A stretch of DNA of 64,000 nucleotides from Craspedostauros australis (taxonomy: Eukaryota; Bacillariophyta; Bacillariophyceae; Mastogloiales; Achnanthaceae). The translations under genes were made by a program, and so were the position numbers. Below are positions 40,459-50,900 of this stretch, one piece after another (position 1 is the first letter of the stretch; the number at the start of each line of letters is the position of its first letter). The notes beneath the pieces are model-generated. The model made no database searches, was not told where the DNA came from, and saw only the letters and a list, made by a program, of their open reading frames with translations. Location of the stretch: the NCBI GenBank assembly GCA_026770025.1, contig JAMXDE010000008.1, positions 1,488,001 to 1,552,000 of the forward strand. The letters run 5' to 3'.

Positions 40459-42213
40459 TGTTCAATCTGCGTCTGCTGTCTTTGTGGCAATGCGGCCATG
40501 TTCAGGTGGAGCATCCAACCTTCTGCTTGCGGGTGGAAGACCTCGATTGATCCAACTCCCAATTGGTCTGTTCACAGCGGCGCGCCCTCCTCCCGATCTA
40601 TTCTTGCCTTGGTGTCAGTTTCAGAATCTCCGCGCGGGTCATCTCAAGTCGGGAACGGAGGGGTCCACGTTGGGTGATACTCCTGAGACCGAATTGGACG
40701 GAAGGTAGGGATGTGCCTGCCTGTACGATCTCCGGGTGCTGATCGGAAGGCGTGGTTGCGCGCACCAAAAATGATTCGTGTGTGTGTCTGGGTGCTTTAC
40801 TCTCCCTCTTGGTGTTGTGCTTGATACGCTTCGCCGCGAGTTGGTGTGCGGGAACTCTTTGCGCCGGTGGAACTCATCAGCGAGAAGTAAGGTGTTCATT
40901 TTCGCGCGTCCCCCAACGCAGAACCTTGAACAGGGACAAGAACAGCGCCGCGAGGCTCTTTATGTTCTGTTGGGCATGATAGACACTCTTTCTGTCGTAT
41001 CGTCGGGTCATTGATGGTCATCATTGGGTTATTGGTTAAACCGAAATCTATCAATTTGACGGCCTTTGGTGTGGACGGGCGGATGCAAAAGAGAGAATTT
41101 ATCACGCCCAACTGTCACAACAATACGCTGTCACTGGAAGAGAGCCTCCGATAGATTTGCGTGTAAACACAGTCCTTTTGGATACGCGCTGACAGGACAA
41201 CACAACAACTTGCAAAAAACTACGGCAGTGTGGCTGAGCGAGCGACTTGTCTTTGCAGGCGGCGGCGTGCTGTCCTTCCATCGCACATAGACACCTCATG
41301 CGATGTTTTGGTTGGTGTCCGATTTTGGAGACGGAGAGTTGTCCCAGGAAGAGAACGACGGCCAGGGCAGCGGCTCAAAATGATGTGCTTCTTCCAAATA
41401 CGACCCCATTCAGGGTTCGCCAATGTGCGAACCCCTGAATGGGGTGACGCAACGCACTTCTCGCGACAGACAATCGATTCTGTTTCCTGCGCCACAGCTC
41501 TTTTGGCAAGCGCCACTTTCGGTGCGAGGGGTCTGTTTGCGAGCTCCGAGAAGTTGCAGCCTTCGGGCCTTCGTTGATGCATTTTCAAGCAATGGTTTGC
41601 GACGAGTGGGCAATGTTCTAACGATGGGCCATGGTGCCTGTCGTCGTGCTCGCAGTGTTATCGTTGCGCCAACACGGAGCTCTCTCCAGGCTGAGGACAG
41701 AAGTTGGTCCGAGTTTGCACACAAATAGACGTCTTTGAAATTTCCAGTCGTGCAATAACTCGAAGATCTATTATCAGTCTGGCCGTCACATCGGCGAGTA
41801 CTCCTATCGGTTCAGACGGTTAACAATCAGAGTTTGAACCCCTGGACAGCTCTTCTCACTCCCAACTCGCGCATGTGGACGTCCTGTCTCGACACGACCA
41901 GAGGATTCAAAACGCCGCTCGGCCGCGGGTTCTCGTGCGATCTACTGGTATGGTGCATCGTACGATCTAACATGCGCACTCTATGCAATTGTGCCACACT
42001 CGTGTTGTGGACGGCACAACCAGAGACAGCATACACCAACAGTCAATTCTATTCAGACAGGACTGTGAAAGGATCATTAACACACACTATTATGGAGATT
42101 TGCTCCACTTACAAATGCACCCAATGCGCTCTCTCTTGCCACAGACCAACAAGACTTGGAAATCCGAGCTTGACCATCCTTTCAGTCCGCCTCTACCGGT
42201 GGCCTTCTCGCTA
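40459..42213. other. Spacer between ATPase copies B and C, with a long hairpin
   Basis: The first ~520 bases are partly homologous to the upstream region of copy A. No gene is supported in the rest. 41403-41445 is a strong inverted repeat: ACCCCATTCAG-GGTTCGC, loop CAATGT, then GCGAACCCCTGAATGGGGT, with one unpaired G. Confidence 0.55.
41403..41445. repeat. Long near-perfect hairpin
   Basis: Arms of 18 and 19 bases differ only by one extra G; loop of six bases. It lies in non-coding sequence ~770 bases 3' of copy C and ~950 bases 5' of copy B. A transposon footprint or fold-back remnant is possible. Confidence 0.85.
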
Positions 42214-45200
42214 TCATCGCCTCTTGCTATTCGGCACAAACTCTTTCAGATACTGAGATCTCCTGTCTTGCATATCCTTCACTTTGGGCTGACAGCCCCA
42301 TTCATCGTAGTGCCTTACCGCCTTCGTCATGTAGTCGCTGACCGTGTCGCTTGACAACACATGGGCGGTTGGGATACTCACCTCGAACTTGGAATTTGAT
42401 TGATTCAGCAGCTGCTCTTTCGTCGCATGCAGGTATTCAGCAGCAAGTTCGCATCCCAGCGCAACAAAATGCTTGTTGCCAGAGTCTTGTGCGTAGCGGA
42501 TGGCCTTGTCGTATGCATCTTTGACGGCGATGACTGGCTTGAAGGTCTTGCCTTGCTCCGCTAGAGACATGTGCTCGGCTTCCAAGAGCAATGTCATGGT
42601 TAGCAGAGTGTCTCCCATGTTGTCAATGATGCTTCGAAAAGCAGCAACTTGCTTGGAGACGGCCCGTCTGTATTTTGCTTTCTTTGTTTGTCGGTACATT
42701 GCTGCTGATGTGATGCCCAGAAGTAGTCGACCCATCGATGAAAGAATGAATAGTTCACTTTTCGGTCCGATCTTCTGAAACAGCCTTGTGAGTCGATGCG
42801 CCAGATTGAATTTCCTGAAGTATGTGGCAATACTTGCAGAAGTAAAGTAGAATGGCTTTACCTCGTATATCTCACTTGGTTCCGGCATGTCTGTTTTCAG
42901 ATCTCGCCAAGACTGCTGCTCAAGGGCTTCCCAATCAATCGGAACGGTCCCCGTGAGGTATTGTGTGAGAAGAAAGAAGCTGTCTGCCATGCCTCGTACT
43001 GACACGACGCGATACACTCGGAAATGGTTGAGAATACTCTGCACAGCATCTGCCAGAGAATGAAGCTCGTATCCATCGTGGTAGAGGGCGAAGCACCGAC
43101 CTTGCAGATGTGCCATTCCTGTTTCAAAGTCACCTGCGCTCATTGAGACCCTGTATCCTTTGTCAAAATTCTTAATCAGATCTTCCGTCGGCAGTCTGTA
43201 GTGGTAGCTGTACATAGTCACCATCGCCTGGACTGATCCAGCGTAGTAATTGCCGTTGGTCTTTTCCAGGATCTGCAGTGCTATGTTGGCGCAACGCGCC
43301 CCCAATGCATATTCTGTCGTGGCATTGTCGTAGAACTGTCCCAAGGCTGCAAATGCAGTCGCAGAGCCTTCACATATTCCGTGCCTCAGAGTAAGCTTGA
43401 TGTTCTTTGCGACATGAAGTATCCATTGTGAAATTGCGCCTGTGAGGAAGGACCTGAGTCCGAATTCGTACGTGAGGCAAGTTGCCATTTCCATTCGATA
43501 ATTGTCCATCAGGGGCAATCCCAAGATCTCTGCATCCGTGTGCCTCTTCAAGTACGACTTGATCTTCCACATGTCCCTCAGGATGTGTGCCACATAAAAG
43601 CGACGTGGGATCACACCCGACATTCGAGCCACGGTTAGACTCATTGACAACGACTCTGCGTGCTTGTTCTCTCGTCCCAGAGAACGCGCCATCAAGAGAT
43701 ACGTCTGCAGCGTCTCATCCAGCGTCACCGCCCTATCAATCACCTCATTGCCGAGCTTGTATCCAACCTCGAAATGACCCAGGGACAGCTCGACCTCTGC
43801 TCTCGCTTGGCACAGCCGAAGAGCGACGTTGTAGTGTTCGTCCCATGGATTCCGGACACGCTTCAATGAATTGGATGCCTTGTGCAGATAGCTGGCAGCG
43901 GATGCAAGAGCGGCCATCTGCAGCGCCTTCTCTCCGACGCGAAGGTTCATGGCGACCGAGAACATGTGATCCTTGGTTTGAACGCTGTTGAGATGGTCTG
44001 CTGCGACGAAGAGCAGTGTGTCATCTTGTTGCGGCGAATGTGGATGGTATTGTGTGGAATAGTCTATTTTGGAGTAGTCTTGAGGGTCCTCCATTTGTAG
44101 TGGTTCCACGTTGGCCTTGCCACCTTCAGGAGAACCTTGATGATCACCTTGATGAGCATCTTGATGGTCGATGCCAAGGCCTGTGTGGTCGATTTCTTGT
44201 GCTTGCGTGTACAGATCGAGGAGGCAATGGCCAATCCTCACCCTCAGCTTGTCCCTGACCTCGCCGTATGGAATGAGTCCGTATGCGGCCTGTTGGATGC
44301 GATCATGAGCGAACTGGTATCTGTGCTTGGCAGTGGTGGACTTGATGATGAGCCGTTCGGTGATGGCCTGTTGAAGGATTGACATCACCTTGGATTGGGT
44401 CCATGCGGATGCGGATACGCTTGATGAGGCATGCGCCCGTTCGCGATCCAGTACCTTGTGGAGAGTGGAGAGATCAAAACGAGCTCGGATGTATGATGCA
44501 ATCGACAGCACATGCTGCACATCATCTGACAGCTGTCTCAGCTGACTCTCAATGGCAGCAACGATGTTGTCACTGATGGGAAGATCATCATCGTCGTCGT
44601 CGTCGTCATCGCCATCGCCATCGCCGCCATCGTCTTGGCCGTCACCGAAGGCGCTGATGGTGCCGAAGCCAACTCGCGTGTTGGTGTTGACGTTGCGGTT
44701 CTTGTTCTTCGTTGGCAGGTTCCACTCCCACATGAAGGTGATGCGGCTGAACACGATGATGTTCTTGCGCTTCAGCTCTTCGATGGCTTGGAGCGTGAAG
44801 AAGACATTGCCATGAGTCTTCTTGTAGAGCTTCTTCGTGAGGACGAGCAGATCGGGATCATCCTGTGGACGATCGAACATATCGGACAGCCAGTGCGCTG
44901 TGTCACCAAGTGAGAGGTTGGCGATGGTGATTTGTTCGAGGTGCGGTCGTTGTTGCGGTCGCTGTTGTGACTGCTCCTGCGATTGCTCCTGCCCTTGGTT
45001 CTGCTGGTTCTGATCGCTGACGATGCGACCTGCTTCGCTCGGTCTCCCATCATTCCCATGACCACCCACAGTATCCTTATCGACGGCATCATCATGTGAT
45101 ACCAATCGATCCAGGAATGAGGTTCTCAACGCCGCATCTGCTTCCAGCTGGATGACCTCGTTGTTGTGAGGATCAGTGTCCTGTCGGATGGCACCAAGCA

Positions 45201-46416
45201 ACATGAAGCTGTCCAGGTCAGGATCGGCGATCAATGTTGCAAGGAGCTCCAGTCCAGCAGATGATGACCACTGCAAGTCATCGAGGAACAGGTACACAGG
45301 TTTGGTCGGTGTGGAAATGGCCTTCATGAACTGGATGAAGATGTACTGGAGCCGATTCCATGCGTTTTGCGAGCTTCCGGCTGATGATTGGCCGTGCGCA
45401 ATGGATCGCTGCGTGCTTGACATGACGGATGGTGAGATTGACATAGATCTGGATACCACGGATGCTTGATCATCCGATGGAGAGGGTATGATCGATTGCG
45501 AGATGACGGATGGAGTTGTTGTTGTGGCGTTTCCGTCGGTCAAGAGGATGGAGAGCGATGGCACCAACGCAGTCAAACCTGACAGCTCGAGTCGGAATCC
45601 CGTGCCTCTTCCTGAGCTTGATCTGTTGGTGTTGACACTATCGCCGCTATTAGCGTGAGTGTGGTTACCAGGGTGTGTGATGTTGTCTGGTTTGGTACCA
45701 TCATTGCTGTCACCGTACCGTGTACCGTTGGTTCCTGTTTGACGACCACTGAATTCGGTACCAATCAGCGACCGCATTCGATCGAGCTCTTCCGGTGGTC
45801 CGTGCTTGAGTTGCGTCGCCAGATCATCGAGAGCTTGGATGATGCCAGAGAAGGGCTCGCTGCCGCCAGTTCCTTCATCGTACTTCCCGCGCAGCACATA
45901 GCTGCATGAGCAGCATGCGTCATTGATGAACTGCTCCACCATACATGACTTGCCCGTTCCGCTTGTTCCCCACACGAGCACCGCTGGATAGATGGGTGGT
46001 CGTTGTTGGTGGCCATCGCCATTCTTTTGTTGCGAGCCATTGCTCTTGATGATCGTAGTCTGGATGGACTTGAGCTTGCGCAGTTCTGCTGTCCTTCCGA
46101 AGAATGGTCGATCGGTCGTTCCCTCTGCCGGCTCTGTTGCGGCTGCCGATGCGTTGTTGATGCTTGTACGTGCAGAGAGGGATGAATCGTGTTGGTGGCG
46201 GAGCTTCGCCGCGTGGTTGTTGTTGTTTCCACCAAGAGCACCATCGCCGTCGGTTCCGCGAATGCTGCTGCGGAGGTTGGCGGAGTTGGGCTGGTATGTG
46301 GACGGCAGATCGACTGCATTCTGCTCCTCCTCGGTGTATCCATCATCGTAGAACTCGCGTCCGGACGTGAGGACATCGAAAGCAGCGACAGTCTGGGATG
46401 GTCTGGTAGACTTCAT
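42214..46416 (-). CDS. STAND-type AAA_16 ATPase, copy C, with a divergent C-terminal half
   Basis: 1400 residues from the ATG at 46416. Residues 1 to ~975 are very close to A and B, including FFGRTAELRKL, Walker A GTSGTGKS and Walker B YLFLDDLQWSS; the Asn/Gly insert after SLIGTEFSGRQTG is shared with A, while DRPFFG and the QSQEQSQQRPQQ run are shared with B. Immediately after EILGLPLMDNYRM the sequence changes and stays different to the end: MATCLTYEFGLRSFLTGAIS and on, ending FVPNSKRR. The replaced part keeps the same helical layout and many matching positions (RVYRVVSV, SAAMYRQTKKAKYRR, LLLEAEHMSL, YDEWGC), so it is a distant paralogue of the A/B end, not unrelated sequence. The upstream flank beyond CATTGTTCA differs from that of A and B. 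Confidence 0.87.
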   Translation of the reverse strand: MKSTRPSQTVAAFDVLTSGREFYDDGYTEEEQNAVDLPSTYQPNSANLRSSIRGTDGDGALGGNNNNHAAKLRHQHDSSLSARTSINNASAAATEPAEGTTDRPFFGRTAELRKLKSIQTTIIKSNGSQQKNGDGHQQRPPIYPAVLVWGTSGTGKSCMVEQFINDACCSCSYVLRGKYDEGTGGSEPFSGIIQALDDLATQLKHGPPEELDRMRSLIGTEFSGRQTGTNGTRYGDSNDGTKPDNITHPGNHTHANSGDSVNTNRSSSGRGTGFRLELSGLTALVPSLSILLTDGNATTTTPSVISQSIIPSPSDDQASVVSRSMSISPSVMSSTQRSIAHGQSSAGSSQNAWNRLQYIFIQFMKAISTPTKPVYLFLDDLQWSSSAGLELLATLIADPDLDSFMLLGAIRQDTDPHNNEVIQLEADAALRTSFLDRLVSHDDAVDKDTVGGHGNDGRPSEAGRIVSDQNQQNQGQEQSQEQSQQRPQQRPHLEQITIANLSLGDTAHWLSDMFDRPQDDPDLLVLTKKLYKKTHGNVFFTLQAIEELKRKNIIVFSRITFMWEWNLPTKNKNRNVNTNTRVGFGTISAFGDGQDDGGDGDGDDDDDDDDDLPISDNIVAAIESQLRQLSDDVQHVLSIASYIRARFDLSTLHKVLDRERAHASSSVSASAWTQSKVMSILQQAITERLIIKSTTAKHRYQFAHDRIQQAAYGLIPYGEVRDKLRVRIGHCLLDLYTQAQEIDHTGLGIDHQDAHQGDHQGSPEGGKANVEPLQMEDPQDYSKIDYSTQYHPHSPQQDDTLLFVAADHLNSVQTKDHMFSVAMNLRVGEKALQMAALASAASYLHKASNSLKRVRNPWDEHYNVALRLCQARAEVELSLGHFEVGYKLGNEVIDRAVTLDETLQTYLLMARSLGRENKHAESLSMSLTVARMSGVIPRRFYVAHILRDMWKIKSYLKRHTDAEILGLPLMDNYRMEMATCLTYEFGLRSFLTGAISQWILHVAKNIKLTLRHGICEGSATAFAALGQFYDNATTEYALGARCANIALQILEKTNGNYYAGSVQAMVTMYSYHYRLPTEDLIKNFDKGYRVSMSAGDFETGMAHLQGRCFALYHDGYELHSLADAVQSILNHFRVYRVVSVRGMADSFFLLTQYLTGTVPIDWEALEQQSWRDLKTDMPEPSEIYEVKPFYFTSASIATYFRKFNLAHRLTRLFQKIGPKSELFILSSMGRLLLGITSAAMYRQTKKAKYRRAVSKQVAAFRSIIDNMGDTLLTMTLLLEAEHMSLAEQGKTFKPVIAVKDAYDKAIRYAQDSGNKHFVALGCELAAEYLHATKEQLLNQSNSKFEVSIPTAHVLSSDTVSDYMTKAVRHYDEWGCQPKVKDMQDRRSQYLKEFVPNSKRR

Positions 46417-47912
46417 TGTTCACCCGTTCAGCGTTGTTGTCCATTTCCTTTACGCTATTGTTGGTTCCAGCGTACCCACTGTTGTGCTTGCGTTTGACTT
46501 GACCGGCGTTGGCGTCTTCGTTGTGGATTGGGCTGTGGGTCTCCTCTTTGAGAAACAGGTCGGGGAGTTGCGTCAATCCATCTCACGCTTGCGGCAGTCC
46601 AGGGCACAAGGTGCGAGCGATGTGCCAATGTTGGAGACCACCCCAAAACGAACATCAGAAACGAAATCATTGGCGTGGGTTTGTGCTTCGGTCATCTCCG
46701 CCGCGCGCTCCGACCCGCGCATTGCGGTCATGGACGACAGAAAGCAAGTCGACAAGTACGATCACTCTTTGAATGAAACATAAAGGGAGTGCTGGACACA
46801 TTTATTGTCACAATCTGTTTATAGTAGCGCTTCCATGCGGACATCGTCGCCTTTGTTTCCTCTCCAGGTTTATGCCCCTCCAAGTTCCAGACGCAGACAC
46901 AAATATGACTGAATACGCGTAGGTCGTACAACGACATTAGTCGATCTAGTCGAGATGACCGAAGATGGTCTCGAATCCGAATTGAGTCGATTGTCGATTA
47001 ATCATGAAAGTCCAATCCCATTTCAGTCTTGTGAAAAGGTCATCAAGCATGGCCAATCAGACTCAAGATACCAAATGTTGTTTTCGGTCATTTGTGGCGC
47101 CCGAATCCAACAATTCAATTTTTTGGATGATTCATGACACCTCGTTCGCTCGGGTGCGCGGCCAAGTCAGTCTTGGCGCAGCACATGTCGTCGCACGAGC
47201 TCCACTCGATGATGCTGTTCAACAAGATGCCAGTCGAATGACTCGTTATGCCGCCAACGCTTCGCTTTGCCGATACGACTACACACGGAGAGGAGAACAC
47301 CGACAGCATCGAAAAGATACCGCCCATCGCCGAACGAAGTTTGGGGTGTGTCTCTGCGGAGACAAAGACCCACGGATCACGCCGACACACTCGTCAAGGG
47401 CGAGTTGGATGAACAACACCTCAATTGTGGCACTCACAGAGATAGCCGTAGGAGTACTCTCCCACCCGTTGAACCCATCCCAGTTTAATGGTCGCACGAT
47501 CGCAAGGCACTCGTGTTGGAATCTCTCTTCGACTGACAACGAAACCACAAGGGTACCTGTGAATAGGCATACGATTGACTCGACAAGCCACCAACGGCAT
47601 CTTTTTGTCAGCAGGTGCAAGGCGCAACCGCAGTTCCGCATCATCTGAAGGATACCACATCTGTGCGTAGAGTTAAGGGATCACGCCGTCGTTCTGACCG
47701 GTGTTTCAGCCTCTCACGCCGTCGCCATCGCGCGAGCTGGGTAGCATCTCATCGACACATTGATCGCCATTGTGCGCATCGCTGAAGGTCTTGATACAGC
47801 ACCGTCGCCTTTCAAGGCTTCGATTCCAATATCGCTCACACTTTGCCATCGGTGCCAGAAAGAACCGTGGAGTGCTTCTGCAGAGTCCCATACTGGCGTT
47901 CATTCAGACAAG
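46417..47912. other. 1.5-kb divergent intergenic region
   Basis: Lies between copy C (minus) and the giant acidic protein gene (plus), so it should hold both promoters. Open frames such as 47004-47648 (plus) have no domain. The frame of the giant gene is open from 47760, but without an ATG before 47913. No repeats or RNA genes are recognised. Confidence 0.5.
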
Positions 47913-50900
47913 ATGGCTTTCCGAATGGCCCAAAGGGCCAAGGCGGAGTGCGTCAAGCTCGAGCAGGAGGAAGAGACGTACACCGTCCCCCTGGTTTCCA
48001 ATGCTGACAACGCGGGTGACGATTCCAGTCTTCCCAAGGATCTTTACGAATTCTTGGGAGACACCAAACGAACATGGAAGCTCAAAGCAGGTCAACGCGT
48101 GTCCATCCTCCACGAGAAGGCCAACGTCAGGGCATTCCACAAGTCGCTGGTCCAGGAATCGCAGTCCGTCACGGAGCAGGAGTTTTGGTATCGATACTTG
48201 TACCGTTGCGACGTCAATCGCATCATTGCAAACTTGAAGGCAGCAAAGAATCAGGGCACCATTCCCACCAGCAACAATAGCAACGGCAACGGCGAAAGTG
48301 TCGCCAGTCAGAACAAAAGCAAGGCAGCGCCCGTTGCCAAAGCTGCCGCTCCGTCAACGCCAAAGGCCAAATCAAGGGCTCCTGCAAAATTGGCGCAAGC
48401 CACGCAGCCAACAGTTTCGTCATCGTTACCCTCCACATCTGGAGCATCTTCGTCCGGAGTGCCAGCTTCGTCTTCCTCACAATCCAACCAGATGTCTAGT
48501 GCGAGCTTCATGAACAATGCAAAACATCAGGCGGATCGGTTGCGGCAGGTCGAATCCACCTACACGGAGCCACTCCCGATGGCCGATGAAGTCGACAATC
48601 GCATGGCGCGGGAGATTTCAGACTTTCACACCGACTTCGATCGATCGTGGAACATGAGGCAAAGCCAACGCGAGCAGACGCTGCAGCAATACGAAAAGTC
48701 GGTCGGGAAGTTCCATCACCAGCTCGTGGTGGAAGCGCAGGCGATCAGTGAGAAGGATTTCTGGAAGCGATATCAGTTTCGCTGCGATGAACGGCGGATA
48801 TTCCGACAGACGCAGCGCAACCAGATTGGCAGCAGCTCGAACAGATCGTCCAAGTCGAAAAAGAAGATGAAGCAGCAGTCTCGGGATTCCATCACCACCG
48901 ATCCCGTTGTCACGCCATCTTCGAAAACGGACGCTGCTACCGCTGCTTCAGTGAAGGAATCGACGGCATCGGCCAATTCCTCCGACAACGCCAAATCCTC
49001 AGTATCTTCGATCAAGCGTCAACAACGTCATCAGCAGAACCACAGCAGTCATTATCCTTCCGACATGCCAGTGGTATCAACGGGCGATTCTATCCAGGAA
49101 CGGTTGAAGCGATGGGGACGCAAGGGTTCAACGGAGAACAAGGTATCAGCACCTACGCCGACATCCGCGCCTGCCCCTGCGCCTACCGCAACCACAACAC
49201 CCATCACGAAGGCTAAATCCACCTCCTCCTCAGTCTCCGCGGGGTCCAAAAAAGCGACAGCACCGCAGCCGATCGCAACAACACAACGATCACCGAAGAA
49301 GCCGGACAAGCGGCAACAGGAGGAAGCGCCCGAACCAGCCCAAACAGCTTCGCAGTCGAAGGCTTCGGATGGAAGTGGCAGCAAGGATGGATCATCCAGC
49401 TCCAAGAAAGCCACAACACCAGTCGGCACAAGCCTTAAGGATCGACTTAAATTGTGGGGTAAGGTGGCCACGAAATCAAAGCCTTCACCAGCGTCCACCC
49501 CAGCGCCGGCTCCAGAACCTACCCCTGCCCCTACCCCTACTCCAGTGGTAGCTCCTCCGCCGAGGGCAGCGGTTGCTCCACACTCCGTGTTTGCGAAGTC
49601 GCCTTCCCAGTCTTCGGTCGTCTCAGTGTTGACATTGGATTCTCAGTTCCCCATCAAGACGATCGTGACAACTTCGGACCATGTGTCGCATCCACCACCT
49701 CCTGTGACTGAGGAAGATGAAAGCACGCCATCTACTGACGCTGGAAGGCAATGCATCGTGCCGGATGCTGGCCCATCGGTGCAGCGCGTTCCATCACCCA
49801 AAATATCAGGATCGTCCGTGCGTGATCGTCTCAAGAAGTGGGGCAAGAAAACAGCCGCGGTGTCTCCTCCACCACCGTTGTACAAGAAGAAATCCGCCGT
49901 TGCTTCTTCTACGGCTCCTACTTCTGCCAACACATCTGGCGATGCGGGTGCCGCAATACCTGTTCAGAAAGAGGTTTCGGCGGTGAAGACTCCCACGGTT
50001 GTTGAGAAGCCCGTTGCGACCATGACATCTTCGCAGGCGGTGAATCGATCACCAGTCAAAGCCACAGTGGTCACACCAACGCCGACGAAACCAGCAACAA
50101 GCGTGGCATCCCCAACGTCAGCCCGCGCAAGTCACAGCGGAAGCAGTACCGGTAGCGGATTCAAGGGCTCGGTCAAGAAGAAGAAGGCGACATTGCTGAA
50201 GCAGGAAGCTCAACCAGAGGCGCAGCTTCGACGAGGCACAGAAGCCACGTACACCACCCCGTTGCCAAAGCACGGATCGTTGGATGATCCCGAGGAATTG
50301 CGTGAATTGAGCGACTTCGTGTTCAGCTTCAATCGCGAGTACCGCAAGCAAACTCCGGAGGAGCGATCCGCTCTCTTGGAGCAGCACCCCGACACGCTTG
50401 GGAAGTTTTACCATCAGCTGGTGGTCGATGACAAGGAGGTGACCGAGAAGCAGTTTTGGGAACGGTACAGCTACAGATGCAACGAGGAGAGGATACTCCG
50501 AGAGTTGCAACGACAGCAACGTCGGCGGACGCTCTCGCAAAAGATCACGAAGCAACGTCGATTGATATACAACGAACGAGGCGAAGTCATTGCCGAGGCT
50601 GAGAACGATGAACCAGAAGTTGTGGTTGACTTGGCAGGAACGCACATCAGTCGGAGCGCACCTGTGACTGACCTTCCCGCCACCACCACGCCCATCAAGG
50701 ATCGCTACAAGGCGAAGGAGCCGGCGCCACAGGAACCGATCAGCAGTAAGCCTTCGGTCAAACAGCATCCGAAGGTCAAGACTGCAACGACGATTGACAC
50801 ATCCGATCATGCGTCAGATGGAAACAAGCAAGGCGCGCCTGAACTTTCCGTCACGTCACCTCGCGCAGTCGCAAAGGCGCGTGCGAAGGATCAATTCAGT

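Noticed and set aside
47760-47912. Upstream extension of the giant gene's frame
   Set aside because: Open, but begins at a non-ATG codon and has no in-frame ATG before 47913; more likely leader sequence.
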